Of a stretch of DNA of 64,000 bases, positions 37,251 to 50,260 are shown one piece after another (the stretch's first letter is position 1; each line of letters starts with the position of its first letter). Origin of the DNA: Sternotherus odoratus (taxonomy: Eukaryota > Chordata > Testudines > Kinosternidae); contig JAVMKO010000001.1 in assembly GCA_032164245.1 (NCBI GenBank), positions 18,017,603-18,081,602 of the forward strand, read 5' to 3'. The position numbers and the translations under genes were made by a program. The notes below the pieces were generated by a model that searched no databases, was not told the origin of the DNA, and saw only the letters and a list, made by a program, of their open reading frames with translations.

Positions 37251-40200
37251 GTCTCAACAATATGTATAGTCACACAAATACATGTGCCCTACTTACTTAA
37301 TTTGAAGCTTGATGCTTAGAATAACAAGAGTAAGGCTGTAGTAGCCTTTTAGGCAAGTAGCAAACTTCCCTGTGCCCTTCACTACAACCCATTGCTATAT
37401 AAACACATACTTTTTGGGATTACGGACTGTATAGAAATCTTAACACATAACTGCTGCAGACCAATAAAGTCCAACTAACCTGTAAAATTACAGGACACTG
37501 CATTGAGATCCGCGACACAGATTCAGTCTGGGGTTTACCCCTGGCAGAGCTGTCTTCTCCCTGTGGGGCTGGACTGGCTCTGACTGGTGAACAAATGGCT
37601 GCCAGTTTGTACCCCTGACAGAACTCATTTCTGACTGGTCAGAGCTTCAAAGTAAGGTGTGTACGTGCACATTTAGGAATGTCTGCCTTCATTGAAACTT
37701 TCCACACCAGGTGCAAAACAGCTTCCTAGCATGGTTAGCCACTTTCTGCATGCCCTCTAGTGTGCTGAAATAGTAGCTACTTGTTTGCAGTCACTCAAGC
37801 CTCTGAACTGTCTCCTTGCCTGGGAATCTTTCCACATTAACTCGAAGCAAGTAAAAACAGCAGCTGTAAATATAGCAATAAGATTTTAGGCTGAACTCCA
37901 GAAAATAAGAAAAATAGAAAACAGAGATACACTTCCTTGAAATGAAATCCGACTAAACCTTTTGAAGATCACCCATTGCTAATTTTAATTATTTTTTGGG
38001 GAAAGTGGGTTTTTTGGTGAGGCAAAATCCTTTGAGATTCCTTAAGACAGCTCACCGGTATTTTTCAAGGAACATCAAATAGTCATTATTTTTATTAGGT
38101 TACTTTAAACAAAATGGTCATGTTCAGTAATGCAAAGAAGGATAGAAGAGGCATATAATATTTTTAATACTAGCTTGTGTATCAAACATCTTAGATTTTA
38201 TTTCCAATAGTTTTTGTTACTTGCCTAAATTTGGAGGCAGTAAATCAAGCATTTTTGCTTTTCTATCATGTATTACCCTATATTCATTAGCTCAGGCCGC
38301 AAGTACTTCTGCGGCACAAATGTATCCTTTAAGAAACTACTGACATGGTTTCTGAAGTGTACTTGTTAATTAAATAATGTAGATAATCTTGGTTGTATTT
38401 TTCCTTATGGTAATCTGATCATTTGAATTCAATGAGTAAGGGCATTTAAAAATAATTACTGTGTGAATGATTCAAAGCCTTTTGTTGATTTTTTTCCCAT
38501 ACAGTTAGAAAGAAGAAATGAATCATGATTCTACCAGATGAAGTAGGGGGGAGGCAGATGAGTCAGTGGAGGTACAGTAGTATAGAAAATCTGCAAGAAG
38601 CTAAATGGATAGTTCAGTAGTCATTGTGCTTCTGTTATACACGAAAGCAGACAGGCATTAAAAATGAGGAAAGCCTTAAAAATTATGGGAATAGCTGGTT
38701 ACAGAAATGCAGTAGACAGACCAGCACAATAAGTGTCCACTGACATTCCTTCCAAATGTCGGTTTAAACAGCCAAATATGAATTTCAGACCAAAATAGGT
38801 TGTAAATGTTCCTATAGCTGTCTCTCCAGATGTATGAAGAAATTATGCTGCATCAGTGGAAGAGGTCATAGTTCTTGCACAGTAATTTATCCTAATTTGG
38901 TCTTCCTAGTCATAGGACAAAAAAAATTCCCTACCTCTTGGTTACTTTCCCACCTGGTGTTCGCCACTTAGGTGGCCAAAAGGGGGAAAAAAACCCCAAC
39001 AAAAACAAACACATCATTTTAAAAGGCAGCCTACAATCACTTTGGGAATGAGTATCTCCGTCTCTCTCTCTCTCTCTCTCTCTCTGACTCCTATCCTCTG
39101 CTACTGATAGTATTGGGGTGAATTAATTTGTAATACAGAAGTTCTGGGGCTCAAGCAATGATTTACTTTCATAACAGATGCAGCAAGCCTAGAGGTGCAG
39201 GGGCTCAGCCCTAGCAAGTCCCTGCACAAATTAAGCCCTGTTTGAAGCACCAGGGATGAAATGGATGGCCCAGGCAGCATCATAATGAGATTGTACATTT
39301 GGGTGTATAGAGGGATGAAATAATCTGCATGTTTTAATTTGAAGTACTTCCTAAAAAGTCTGGTTACTTAGTATTATAACCATCGTATGTATGTATTTGT
39401 ACAAGATATCCAGCATAAGGAAGGCGGTTAAGAGGGTGGGGGGGAAGTTACGCAGTAAAAAAGATACCAAGATTTTTGAGAGTCACTAGAACTTTTGTGT
39501 TTTAATATGAAAGCCTTAACTCTGCCGTATGCAGAATTTTTAAAAAGAAGAAAGTATTGAATCCATGAAAGAGTCCAAAGCATGGTTGTACTGAAGAGAG
39601 CTCACAGGATTCACTTGTCAAAACTCTCAAAACCAAAGGGAAGGCTCTGATTTTTTTTTATTTGCCTCTGAAGTTTACCCCCGTCTATGAATATTTCTAA
39701 ATCATCCCTGCCAAAAATGGCTAACCTCTGTGATTCATCAGAACTATTTGGAAAAAATGTCTTTTTGTTTATAGAAAGGATAGGCTGCATCAAATGGCAG
39801 GTATTAAAAAATAATAATAATAAAGAAGCTCCTGGATTGCTTTCAGGTTCACCCACTTCAGTTTACACACGCTGAACACCGTGCTATACTATCAATATAG
39901 CTTGCAGCTTTTTCTGGCAAACCATTTGTTATATGATGGTTGTGCCCAGAGCTCTTGCCTCCTCTTTTGATTATGATTGACAGCATGCTTGTTTGATATA
40001 TGGACTCTCCGTCCCTTGAAATCTTGAAATCAAGTTGGGAAGTCTCTAAAAGAGATGTTGTTAGGTCTACCGTAAATTATTGAGTTAATACAGAAAATAC
40101 GTAGTTAAATTTTGTGGCCTGTTTCAAACAGTTGGTCAGATTGTATGATCACAAAAGTCCCTGTTGGATTTAAAATCTATAAGAGGTTAACAGAGTCCCC

Positions 40201-43134
40201 CAGTTCCTCATTCGTCATCCTCACAAAGATGATGGATGCCAGTATATTAGGTTTAACAAACCCTTTGTGAAAATATTGGCAGCATACCACTGGTCAAAGA
40301 GAGAAATATCTATAATTAAATTATGTGGAGATTTTCAGGTTCCATATTTGATTTCCCCCCCATATATAGTGTGTGCATGGGATGGGGTGGGTGGGTGTAT
40401 ACAGTGTGTGTGTGTGTGTGTATATATATATGTATATGTATAGTGTGCGTGTGTGAATATGAAAAAATCAAGTATGAAATCATCTGAAAAATTCTAATTA
40501 ATTTATATGTATTAGAATTATATAGATTATATGTATATATCTTTTAATCAGCATTATGTTGCCAGTATTTTTACAAAGGCATACAACAAATGTTTCTCTT
40601 TAGCTTTTGTTAAACTTCATGTACTGGCATCTCTCGTTTTTTGTAAGAAGGAAGAAAGAAGAACTGGGAGAATTTGTTAATCTTATGGATTTTCCAGTTG
40701 ATTAGGGTTTTTTTCATATATAATGTTTTATGCTCTATATTTTACTTTTCTTTATGGTATGACTGTACTATGTCCCCTGTACTTGGTACAAGAAATATCT
40801 TGCTTTGTTTGATCTAATGTTAAGATTGCTGCCATCATCTTTTGTCTTTTATTTCATTCACAGAGTGGTGCTTTCACTGAATCTGTGGTTTGGTTAAATT
40901 TAAAATAAAAGTTCTAACAAATAACTACCTTTATTTCTGATAATTTTGTCATTATAAAGTCTAACATATGTTCACCCTGACTTTTTAAAATTCTATTGAG
41001 AGAAACTTTCATTCCATTAAATCAAGGAAGCCGCTGGATTTTATTTTCATAAGGTTGCTGTGAAAAAGGCAGATTGAAACCTTTGATAGGTTTTTTTCCC
41101 TCCATTACAACAACATGCCTGTACCATGAGTAATTAGGATCTAATTTCCCATGAGAGACTGACATGCAGTTGTAGCAATTAATTCTTCGGGAACTATCAG
41201 CTTCTGAGCTTTCTGTGTTTTGTTACTCCTGTTCTTAAAACCAGGAATTAGTATGTACGGATCACTGATAGGACATATTTTCCCATAATCATTCAAGGAT
41301 GTGGTCGCCTATTTAATGAATCACTTAAACATACTAGTGACAGATGGACACACATCATAAATGAACAGAAATTGCAACTCTCTATGCAACCAAAGAGAAG
41401 TCCCTGCTAGTAAGGTAATTCTTTGCAAAAGCTCCTCATTCTGGTTAGTTCAGTGGATTAGGCAGAATGGGAAGGGGGTATGTGCACATTCCACCTCTTT
41501 TTCAGTAGCTTAAATGTCTGGTTGAGATACCAAGGAGGCAGTAAAATATAAATGAAAAATAATTTTCTGGTGAATTAAATGCGGATTTTAATCCAGTGAA
41601 ACCTTTTTGTATTGAGGACATATTGACACATTGGATCTGGCATGCCTCCCAAAATTTCTTAGAAATTTTAGTAAAGCCTGGAGATTCTAGGGTTGCTACT
41701 ATATTGTATCCAAATTGATTGAGTAATTAATGTTTAATCTGTAGACAATGCCAAAATGTATTTTGGAGACCAAATTTTCACAGTACCTCCTCAGACATCT
41801 CTTACTTATTGCTTTTGTCAGGTTGGGAAACTGAGTCACAATTACACCCAATGTAGGCTTAATCAATTTTCATCTTCATAAATTTGCAAATGGAATTATT
41901 GCCAATTTGGTTTCTGATCATATATTTATGACAGGCAGGCAATAAACAGACAAGATAGAACTGGTAGGGCCCAAGTCACTTTGTTCCAGGGTACTGGGAA
42001 GCTCACCTGCACTCATGATGGTCACCTCATTCTCTGGCCTCTGGTCTGATTCTTCAGTATTATTCCTTCAGTTTCCGGTGTGGTACTTTTCTGCCTTGGG
42101 CCCTTATTCACTCTGTTTCTTATTCATTTTAATGTTACATATTCATTAGCTTTCCAGCAATCAACGCTAGGCATTGTGTTTTATGTAACTCATACAATAT
42201 GCATGTGTTGCTGTGTCTTCATGTCAATTTACGCCTGTTTTCCCAACACCAGAGATGCCAAGGGTTGGGTGTCCATAAGAGTGAGATTTGCAACCCCAAA
42301 GGGTGAGATTCAAGGCTGAAGAGTGAGACTTTCCAGGTGGTGCAGGGACTCTCATCTTTGATCTTTGGTGACATCCAGTAGTTCAGGTTTTTAATCCAAT
42401 CAGCACTTAACAGTTTGTTTTAAAATGTGCATTGCTTATACTGCATATGAAACACTTATATGCCCTACTTCATACTAAAGCCTAGAGTATGTGAGAATTC
42501 TATATGAAGTATAAACCAGTGATTTTAATAAAAACAGTTATGTGCAGGAACAAAAACTTGCATGGTTGGAGATTCCTGAGGACCAGAGTTGTTAATCTCT
42601 GGTTTAGGCAAACAAGACTGTACACATATCCTCCTTTCTCCTCTTGCATGCAAAGAGAATGTGGGCCTGTACCTCCATTGGTACTACAGAACACAAGCTT
42701 AGAAAGTGGCATTCCAACTCTAAGGCCTGAGGCCCTGGATGTATTGTTGTCTTTTTCAGTGCCTGAACAAAAATATTTTACATCTTTATATATTTACTCA
42801 AAATAAGTGAGATAAGCTTAGGAATGTGTGTGAGTGAGAGAGCATGTTAATGAGTGAGCCTCACCCCAAATGTGTGAAACTTTACATGTCTGCAACTCAG
42901 GGACTTTTAACATGACATTTTGTGTATTTAATATATTCATTATTATCTGGTTATCTCAATCCTCCAATACAAAAGACAAACAAACAAAAAACCCACCATC
43001 ACCTTTGTCCTATAAGCATTATCGAAACAAGTCTTTGTAAAAGAAAGAGATTGGCAAAACAACACTCATGCCTGGGAAGAGTTAGCCCAAAGCCTTGCTA
43101 AATAAACTCATTCATTATCCTTAATTATAAACTA
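37251..43134. other. Anonymous intron with simple repeats
   Basis: It contains a (TC)n tract at about 39057-39085 and a compound (GT)n/(TA)n tract at about 40404-40455. No gene, terminal repeat or recognisable LINE/SINE was found. ORFs of up to about 80 codons have no motif. Confidence 0.45.
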
Positions 43135-43859
43135 CTAGCAGAAATACCCGACATTGCTCGGGTCCGTTGGAGGGGGGAGGGGAGAGAGAGCTGAGCGAGT
43201 GCGGGGTCCATTGAAGGGGGGGCGGGGGGTGAGATTTTTTAAAAAATTGATTCTTACCTGAGGGGGGAGAGAGCTGAGCGAGTGGGGGTGCCGTTGGAGT
43301 GGGGGGGAGGGGGGAGGGGGAGAGAGCTGAGCGAGTGCGGGGGCTGTTGGGGGGGAGGGGCCAGAGAGCTGAGCGAGTGCGTGGTCCGTTGGAGGGGGGA
43401 GAGAGCTGAGCGAGTGGGGGGGGTTGGAGTGGGAGGGAGGGGGGAGAGAGCTGAGCGAGTGGGGGGGCGTTGGAGTGGGAGGGAGGGGGGAGAGAGCTGA
43501 GCGAGTGGGGGGGCGTTGGAGTGGGGGGGAGAGAGCTGAGCGAGTGGGGGGGCATTGGAGGGGGGGAGGGGACAGAGAGCTGACCGAGTGCGGGGTCCGT
43601 TGGAGGGGGGTATTATTACATCATAACTATGTCACAGAGAACAGCAGCTGCCCAGCTGATGTGAATGGGCTTTAAAGAATTTCACCCCTAGGGGGCGTCA
43701 GAGGTGAGATTTGAAAAATTTTCGATTCTTACCCTGATTAGAACCCTAAAGCCTATAACTGTACCAAATTTCAAGTCTCTAGCTCAAACAGTGTAGAAGG
43801 AGTAAGGGAACGTACACACACGCATGCATACACCATTTGACTTTTATATATATAGAAGA
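43135..43859 (-). mobile_element. Non-autonomous Helitron with internal minisatellite
   Basis: On the minus strand the element begins TC, followed by a TATATATAAAAG block, and ends with a hairpin (acccgagcaatgtcgggt), atttctg and CTAG. It sits between A and T, as Helitrons insert. It lacks Rep/helicase coding. It shares the 5' block and the 3' hairpin with the copies at 49210 and 57182. Confidence 0.88.
43160..43615 (+). repeat. Minisatellite within the Helitron
   Basis: Nine copies of a unit centred on gagagctgagcgagtg occur, starting near 43186, 43266, 43321, 43362, 43398, 43444, 43490, 43527 and 43574. The period varies from about 36 to 80 bp and units are joined by G-rich linkers. The long G/C-biased ORFs here are spurious. 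Confidence 0.88.
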
Positions 43860-43938
43860 TTGTATTAAACAGAACCCTATTATTACTCTTTAACAATTCT
43901 TCATCTTTATATTTCAGTATCATAATTCAGTACATGCC

Positions 43939-44334
43939 AGTAACCGGGCCCTTGCTTGTCTTCTCCACAAAAGCTCCCGGAGACCATTTAAAGCGCAGCA
44001 CCCGTGTCCTTTATTCTTTGTGTTCATCCCCACCACCTACTATTTACATATATATACAGACCAACTCTCAGAGAGACCACTAGCTTCTTTGCCAGCAGGG
44101 ATATAGAGCCCCACACTCTTCCCTTTCCTGCTTCTCCGTAGTCTCTTTAATCTCCCTGGTCTCTCCTCCCTGCTTCCTTCCTGCCAGCTTTTATAGCAGG
44201 CTGGCTGCTCAGGCCTGCAGATGCATCCCCTCAAGTAATTAGGGCGTGGCCTCCCAGCCAGCCCCAGCTAGTCCATTTTCTCCCTGGAGCCATGCTAACA
44301 GGGGCCTGGTTTGGTTCTCTTAACACCTGTTACA
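43939..44334 (-). mobile_element. Solo LTR, second family
   Basis: It is flanked by the perfect 5-bp duplication ATGCC (43934-43938 and 44335-44339). On the minus strand it starts TGTAACAGG and contains TATAAAA (plus-strand 44189-44195) and AATAAA (plus-strand 44010-44015). The 3' CA end appears mutated to CT. Length about 396 bp. No internal viral genes adjoin it. Confidence 0.8.
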
Positions 44335-44339
44335 ATGCC

Positions 44340-45474
44340 TATCATATATACCATCTTAAATTATTCATTCACCTTTGTTTGAGTAGGAGAATTATGGGAA
44401 ACACCATGACTGTAAATGTCAACATTTTTTATCTTCTCCAAACGAGAGTTTTCAGGAGATTTTGCTCAAAATTTTATCATCATGCTTGTAAATATTAAAA
44501 AGCCTTGTCCGCAGAGGAAGATTACTGTTTTGTGGAGCCCTGGGCCACAGCAATTTGGGGATCCTCTCTACCCATTCTGCCTGCAGTCATCCCCTCTCAC
44601 CCCAGTGCTCTTGCTGGGGAATTGGGGTCAAGGCATGAGGACTTCTCCTCCCAACTCCATTCCTTGGCAGGCATAGTGAGTCAGGGCATGGGAGCTTCCA
44701 TTTTTCTGGGACTCCCCAATTGGCCGTGACCCCTGGGCACAGGCCTCAGTGGCTAATCCACCACAACTTGTCAGTAATTTTGCGGTTCTGTTTTAGTTTT
44801 AAGGCCTTGCTATTCCCTAACACTTCCATATTATCGGTTTCTCTTATACTGATAGATTTTAAACTATCAAAGGGTATTGAATCCTCATGTATCAGTGGAT
44901 GAAATTTACTTTTGCAAGACCATTAGGTCAGACTCTTTTGATAACATCATCTAACAGTGCTATTTATATTTTAAATCAGCAACATATATCAATGACCATT
45001 GATGCATGTTTAATCAGGAGGAGCTGTGAGAAATGACACCAGTTTAAACAAAAATCTTGAAGAGAAAGTGACTGATTTCTAATAAGATTCCAGATGGCTA
45101 ATGATGGCTGAAGTTTATATTGTCTGTCCTTACTGTGTGAAAGTCCTGTGCAGAAGCCAGCAGACACACTATTCACCACTTAAATCCCCACTTAAATCTT
45201 TAAGATCGGTTTAAGCAGGATTTAGGTGATTCATAAGTGTTGGGCTGGTCTTCTGCACAGGGGCAATATTAAGTCAATAGCATCACTTGGATTCTTCAAG
45301 TCAGTTAGGCTTCTGTCAGCAGTATATGTACTGGGGGTGGTCCAAAATCTGTTGTTGCACTAGTGAAAATCCAACATAACTGAATTAAAGTAAATTACTC
45401 AAGTTTTACTCAAGTGTAAATGAGATCAAAATCAGATCCGGTATGTAGGATGAATAGGCATCTCTGTTTTTTAT
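44340..45474. other. Anonymous intronic sequence
   Basis: 44500-44760 is GC-richer and may be repeat-derived, but no ends were found. Confidence 0.35.
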
Positions 45475-45648
45475 AGGTTTCAGAGTGGTAGCCATGTTTG
45501 TCTGTATCCACAAAAAGAACGAGGATTACTTGTGACACCTTAGAGACTAACATATATTTGGGCATAAGCTCTTTTTGGGCTAAAACCCACGTGAAAGCTT
45601 TAACAAATTTATTTGAGCATGTCTCTAAGATTCCACAAGTACTCCATT
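45475..45648. mobile_element. Penelope-like terminal repeat fragment, foldback
   Basis: It contains gtttgtctgtatccacaaaa, ttagagactaac and gggcataagct, then a reversed piece ending gtctctaagattccacaagt. It is a decayed, shortened version of the palindrome at 11269-11789. Confidence 0.72.
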
Positions 45649-46256
45649 TGGGGAAAGGATATTAGGGTGCGATGGGGAAATGTTTGTCCTTTTTGCAAGG
45701 TTGGAACTTAAACCAGCTGTTTGCATGTACTTTAGTCTCTATTTCAAAAGCAGATATGATGGTGCAAATGAGTCATTAGAGGAAATGATGTATCAACATT
45801 TCTGTAGTTGCATACAATAACAAATCTGTACAAAGCGCTTTACAGAAGAAGTAAGACACTTTCTGTCACAAGGAGCTTATCTAACTTCAGACATGAGATA
45901 ATATTATTTGGTTAATTAGGTTCACCATATGCACTTCTTGATGGTTAAACTTCTCCCAGAGAGGTATTATTCATTCCTTACTCCCTTTTTGCTCTGACAC
46001 ATGAAGTACTCTGCTATGGCTCTTTTCAGGGTGCAGTATACTCTCTGCTTCCACCTAGCTAGCTCTGTTGGCCAGTGTGTTGAGACAGAGGGCAGAGCCA
46101 TGGAGGATATGGAATATTAGCCTTCCACCAGAAAATGTGGACCCACTCCAAAATCAGATCCTAGATGCAGAGCAGGACAAGGTATAGAATTGTGCAGGGC
46201 TTTAAGAAGGTGAGGAAAAGACATTTCCTCCATTTTTGCAGTATGGCAATATGTAG
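45649..46256. other. Anonymous intronic sequence
   Basis: No recognisable feature. Confidence 0.4.
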
Positions 46257-46258
46257 TA

Positions 46259-46676
46259 CCGTATATTTCGGCGTATAAGACGCCTTTTTAACCCCCAAAA
46301 ATAGCCTCAAAATTAGGGGGGGCGTCTTATACGCCGAATATATTAAACTCGCCGGGCAGCTGGAGCTGGGGCGGCTGCAGGTGGCCCGGCGGGCGGCGCG
46401 GGGCGGCGCTTCTCCCCCGAGCCCACCCGCATGTGTTGGGGCCGGCGGGGAACGGGAGCAGCTCGGGCCCTGGGGCCCCTGGGAGCGCCCGCCCGCCCGG
46501 CGGGGACGGGAGAGCGGCGCGCTCCCAGCAGCCCGCCCGCGCGGCGGGGACGGGAGAGCGAGGCGCTTTTTGTGTGTGGTGGTGGAGTTTTTTTTTTTTG
46601 TGTGTGTCCGGCTTTTTTATTTAAAAACTCGGGGGCGTCTTATACGCCGGAGCGTCCTATATGGCGAAAAATACGG
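46259..46676. mobile_element. TA-flanked MITE with GC-rich core
   Basis: Imperfect inverted ends start CCGTATATTTCGGCGTATAA (46259) and end, on the reverse strand, CCGTATTTTTCGCCATATAG (46676). Both are flanked by TA (46257-46258, 46677-46678), suggesting Tc1/mariner-type insertion. The motif ggcgtataagacgcc or its complement recurs at about 46270, 46321 and 46634. The core (46340-46560) is very GC-rich and produces spurious ORFs. Confidence 0.8.
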
Positions 46677-46678
46677 TA

Positions 46679-48349
46679 GTTATTTATAACTGCCATATAT
46701 TGCTAAGATCTAGGGAGGCAAGGAGGGGAAGGAATGTACTTGGAACACAGAAACTGTAAGCAAAGCACATGTCTTTAAATGGTCAATAAAATCATATACG
46801 TTACTTTTACATCCTAGGAATGTGAAATACCTCTTATAAATGTACTCTCTGCACAGTGATGGGTTTTCAAAAGTGTCTAGGTGGTTTATTTATTTATTTT
46901 TAATATCAAAAGGAATAAGTACATAAATTGTGAATAAAATGCCTGCAAGGTTTACTTTTGAAAAGGAAAGCTGCTTTTGAGCTATTGAAATACTGGGTCG
47001 TGAGGGGGAAGTACTTGAAACCAGAAAAATCTATTATTAATACTTGTCCTCATGCTTCACAAGTCTCTTATTTCAACGCTATGATCTCATAGCTAAGAAA
47101 TGGTAGTACATGATACCAACATGGCTGTCAGTTATGACTCCCCTCTCCTCCCCACAATACTTAACAAGAAATTATATCTTTGGGTTATTGGATTTAAAAG
47201 ATTTACAACATGTCCTAATAATCTTGCCCTCTAAGGACTTTCATTCATTTGGACTTTCAGAGTGAATTGAATGAAATTTGTTAAATTATAGATGTGCAAA
47301 AGATAAAAAATTAGGATTCAGAGCATTTAATACTGAAAAAGACTAAAGATATGTAGTATAAAATATTAAAAAGGAAACATCATACCTATGGGCACTGTTT
47401 CAAATTTCCCTATTGAGATAGTAAACATCCCAGAAGCACATACCAGATGACTAAGAAGCTGCCTGGCTCATCAATGCTGTATAAAATTGGCTAGAATAAA
47501 TCATATCTACTATAATGATAGCATCTATCTTATCGTAGAATCCAGCACACAATATTTGTAGAGCAGTCTTTAAATGCCTAGTCATCTTTGCAAGTGATGA
47601 TATGGAAGATTTAACATGCAAAGGGGAAAGAAAGTAGATGGAAGAAAGGAGAGATTAACAAGAGGAACAGTGTGTGTCTGTGTGTAAATTTGTGCTTTAT
47701 ATTATAGAATGGCATTGCTTTCTGTATGAATACTATGTGTCCCGCTCAGATTCACGGTTCCTGGAGCTCTTAACCCCATGTAGACTATTTTAACAATATT
47801 AGTCTTTATTATTACCAGTTTAACAGATCAGTTGGCTCTAGTTCACTCTGCATGTCATATGTGGTCATTTCCTGACTATTAGAAAGCACTTACCAGGAGC
47901 GAAGAGGATAAGAAGAAGAATATCTAAATTTAATAGGAGGATACTGTCATGACAAACCATTAATCCCATATTTCTTCTACCTAATGTCTTTGGCTATTCA
48001 ATACACTGTGAAATAGGGACCCACTGAACAAAGTAATTTGAAATTTAGGATTTTTTTTTAAAAAAAATTTAAACAAAAGCTATAAAATCATTTTATTCAG
48101 TAGTTATTTTATAATGACCACGGTATTAAAATATTAATGAAAATAAGCTATATTTGTTATGTATTGTACTCTTTTGCATATCCTGTAGATACAATGCATC
48201 AATTAGTCCTGAATTCAACAGCTATATGGTGAGCCTGCTTTTGCCATTCTTGTTCTCACTGAGTAATAATAATAACCATGGAAGCTGCTCTGTAAGATAA
48301 TTAATATTCATCATGAGCAAAGGTAGCTGAATTTCTCCATGCTAAGTTT
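46679..48349. other. Anonymous AT-rich intron
   Basis: No recognisable feature beyond a T8/A8 palindrome near 48050-48068. Confidence 0.4.
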
Positions 48350-48540
48350 TGTCTACACTACAAACTTATGTTGGTATAACTACATCACTCAGGGTGTGGA
48401 AAATCCACACCCCTGAGAGAAACCGTTATACCAACCTAACTCTCAGTGCAGACAGCACTATGTTGATGGGAGAAACTCTCCTGTTGGTGTAGCGAACATC
48501 TTCACTAAGTGTTATAGCAGTGTAGACAAGCTCCAAGCAG
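48350..48540. mobile_element. MITE-like repeat with GTCTACACT ends
   Basis: It starts tttgtctacactacaaac and ends agcagtgtagacaag, giving short inverted ends around 'gtctacact'. Internal ccacacccctgagagaaacc and gttggtataactacatc match a reptile MITE I recall. The target duplication is not clear. Confidence 0.6.
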
Positions 48541-49209
48541 CTAGATGCATCTCAAAAGTACTAACCATTTGTGTGTGTCACAAGTTACAGCCTATCTCTC
48601 TATATATTTTAGGTGACATTAAACTAATGTGATGTATGTAGATAAATGTATAGTGTAGTGCGGGAGAGGACTCTTGTGACACTAACTGTCTGCATGTGAA
48701 TAATTAAACGAATTGCCATTCACATAGTTGTCAACACATGAACTTTTGTTTCTCCAGATAGGCACCTAGCAGCTTATTGAGGGCTGTGTGCCCATCCTAG
48801 TGGTATTTAGGCTATTTTGAAGTGTGTGTGTGTGTAATTTTTAAACAACACTAAAACAAAAACTGCAACAAACCCAATGCAATACTCGACAGCCAATCTG
48901 CAAATGCATATTGCCAAAACAAAGAGTTGAATTGCAATAATAAAGGACTAAATTTCTATATGTGTCTCACTTTTGTCTCAGAGGATCCCCCAAAATTATT
49001 TTCAGAAAGCATTGAGACCCTGCCTGTTGAAAATGAATCTCCTTTAAAATGTGTCAAGTTAGGTCCCCCAATAAAAATGATTAGTAATTTAGACCTAAAC
49101 ACAAAATTCCAAAATGAACCAGCCTGGATAAGTTTTATACAGTGTAATTAGTTGGGATAAAACCAGTGGAATTCAAAAGAAATTACTCTTAAAAACCCTA
49201 TATACATAA
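48541..49209. other. Anonymous intronic sequence
   Basis: No recognisable feature. Confidence 0.4.
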
Positions 49210-49993
49210 TCTATATATATAAAAGTCAAATGGTGTATGCGTGTATGTATGCGTGTATGTACGTTCGCTTACTCCTTCCACACCGTTTGAGCTAGAGACT
49301 TTGGTACAGTTATAGGTCTTAGGGTGCTAATCAGGGTAAGAGTCGAAAATTTTTCAAATCTCACCTCTGACGCCCCCCAGGGGTGAAATTATTTAAAGGC
49401 CAATCACATCAGCTGGGCAGCTGCTGTTCTGTGTGACATAGTTATGATGTCATAATACCTCCCTCCAACGGACCCCGCACTCACTAAGCTCTCTGCCCCC
49501 TCCTCCCTCCAACGGACCCCGCACTCACTCAGCTCTTTGCCCCTCCTCCCTCCAACGGACCCCACACTCGCTCAGCTCTCTGCCCCCTCCCCCCCTCCGA
49601 CGGACCCGAGTTGGGTTTGGTCGGAGGGTAAGTGAGGTAGGGGTGTCGGGTTTGGTCGGGGGGGTAAGTGAGCCAGGGGTGTTGGGTTTGGTCTGGGGGG
49701 GTGGGAAGGTGTCGGGGTGGGTGAGGGGTGTGGTGTGGGTGTTGGGGTTGGTCAGGGGGTGTTGGGGTTGGTAGGGGGTGACGTGGGGGGTTTGGGTGGC
49801 GGGGTGAAAATGTGAGTCGGGGTTGGTCGAGGGGTAAGTGAGGTGGGGGTGTCGGGTTTGGTCGGGGGGGTGAGGTCGGGGTGTCAGGTTTGCTCTCTGC
49901 CCCCTCCCCCCTCCAACGGACCCTGCACTCGCTCAGCTCTCTGCCCCCTCCCCATCTCCGATGGACCCGAGCAACGCCGGGTATTTTTGCTAG
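49210..49993 (+). mobile_element. Non-autonomous Helitron
   Basis: It begins TC plus a TATATATAAAAG block after A (49209). It ends with the hairpin acccgagcaacgccgggt, atttttg and CTAG before T (49994). There is no Rep/helicase ORF. The first 260 bp match the copies at 43135 and 57182; the middle is different (see tandem repeats). Confidence 0.9.
49460..49970 (+). repeat. C-rich and TG-rich tandem repeats in the Helitron
   Basis: Units of 'ctccaacggaccccgcactc' plus agctct occur at 49460-49590 and again at 49900-49960. Between them lies a G/T-rich array (about 49615-49890) built on gggtttggtcggggggtaag-like units. The array has many GGG runs. Confidence 0.82.
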
Positions 49994-50029
49994 TAATATA
50001 GTAAAAATAGGTATTGTCTGTACAAAGAC

Positions 50030-50260
50030 AGAACTTGAGTTCTAATACTGGATCTGACACTGATTTGCTTTGTGGCTCTTAGCAACTCACTTTAAATAGG
50101 ATTTTCAAAATCATTCTGTTCATCTAATTTGGATCCTATTGACCTTGATGGCAAAAATCTCATTGACCTCAATGGGAACTGAGTTAGACCAGAACTGAAT
50201 GCTTTTGAAAATTCAATCCTTAATCATTTTGCCTTTGTTTTCCTATCTGTAATACTGTTA
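50030..50260 (+). repeat. MIR (CORE-SINE) split by a palindromic insert
   Basis: gttctaatactggatctgac and gtggctcttagcaactcact are the MIR head and core. The expected continuation (tgcctttgttttcctatctg) appears only after about 120 bp of other sequence (about 50098-50218). That insert begins aggattttcaaaat and ends with its approximate complement. Confidence 0.6.

Noticed and set aside
43160..43615. Regularly spaced repeats resembling a CRISPR array
   Set aside because: Unit spacing is irregular, spacers are themselves repetitive, and the array lies within a eukaryotic Helitron.
43121..43675. A 144-codon ORF and overlapping repetitive ORFs
   Set aside because: They translate the Helitron minisatellite in different frames and have no independent support.
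46381..46689. Overlapping GC-rich ORFs
   Set aside because: They fall within the MITE core and are explained by base composition.
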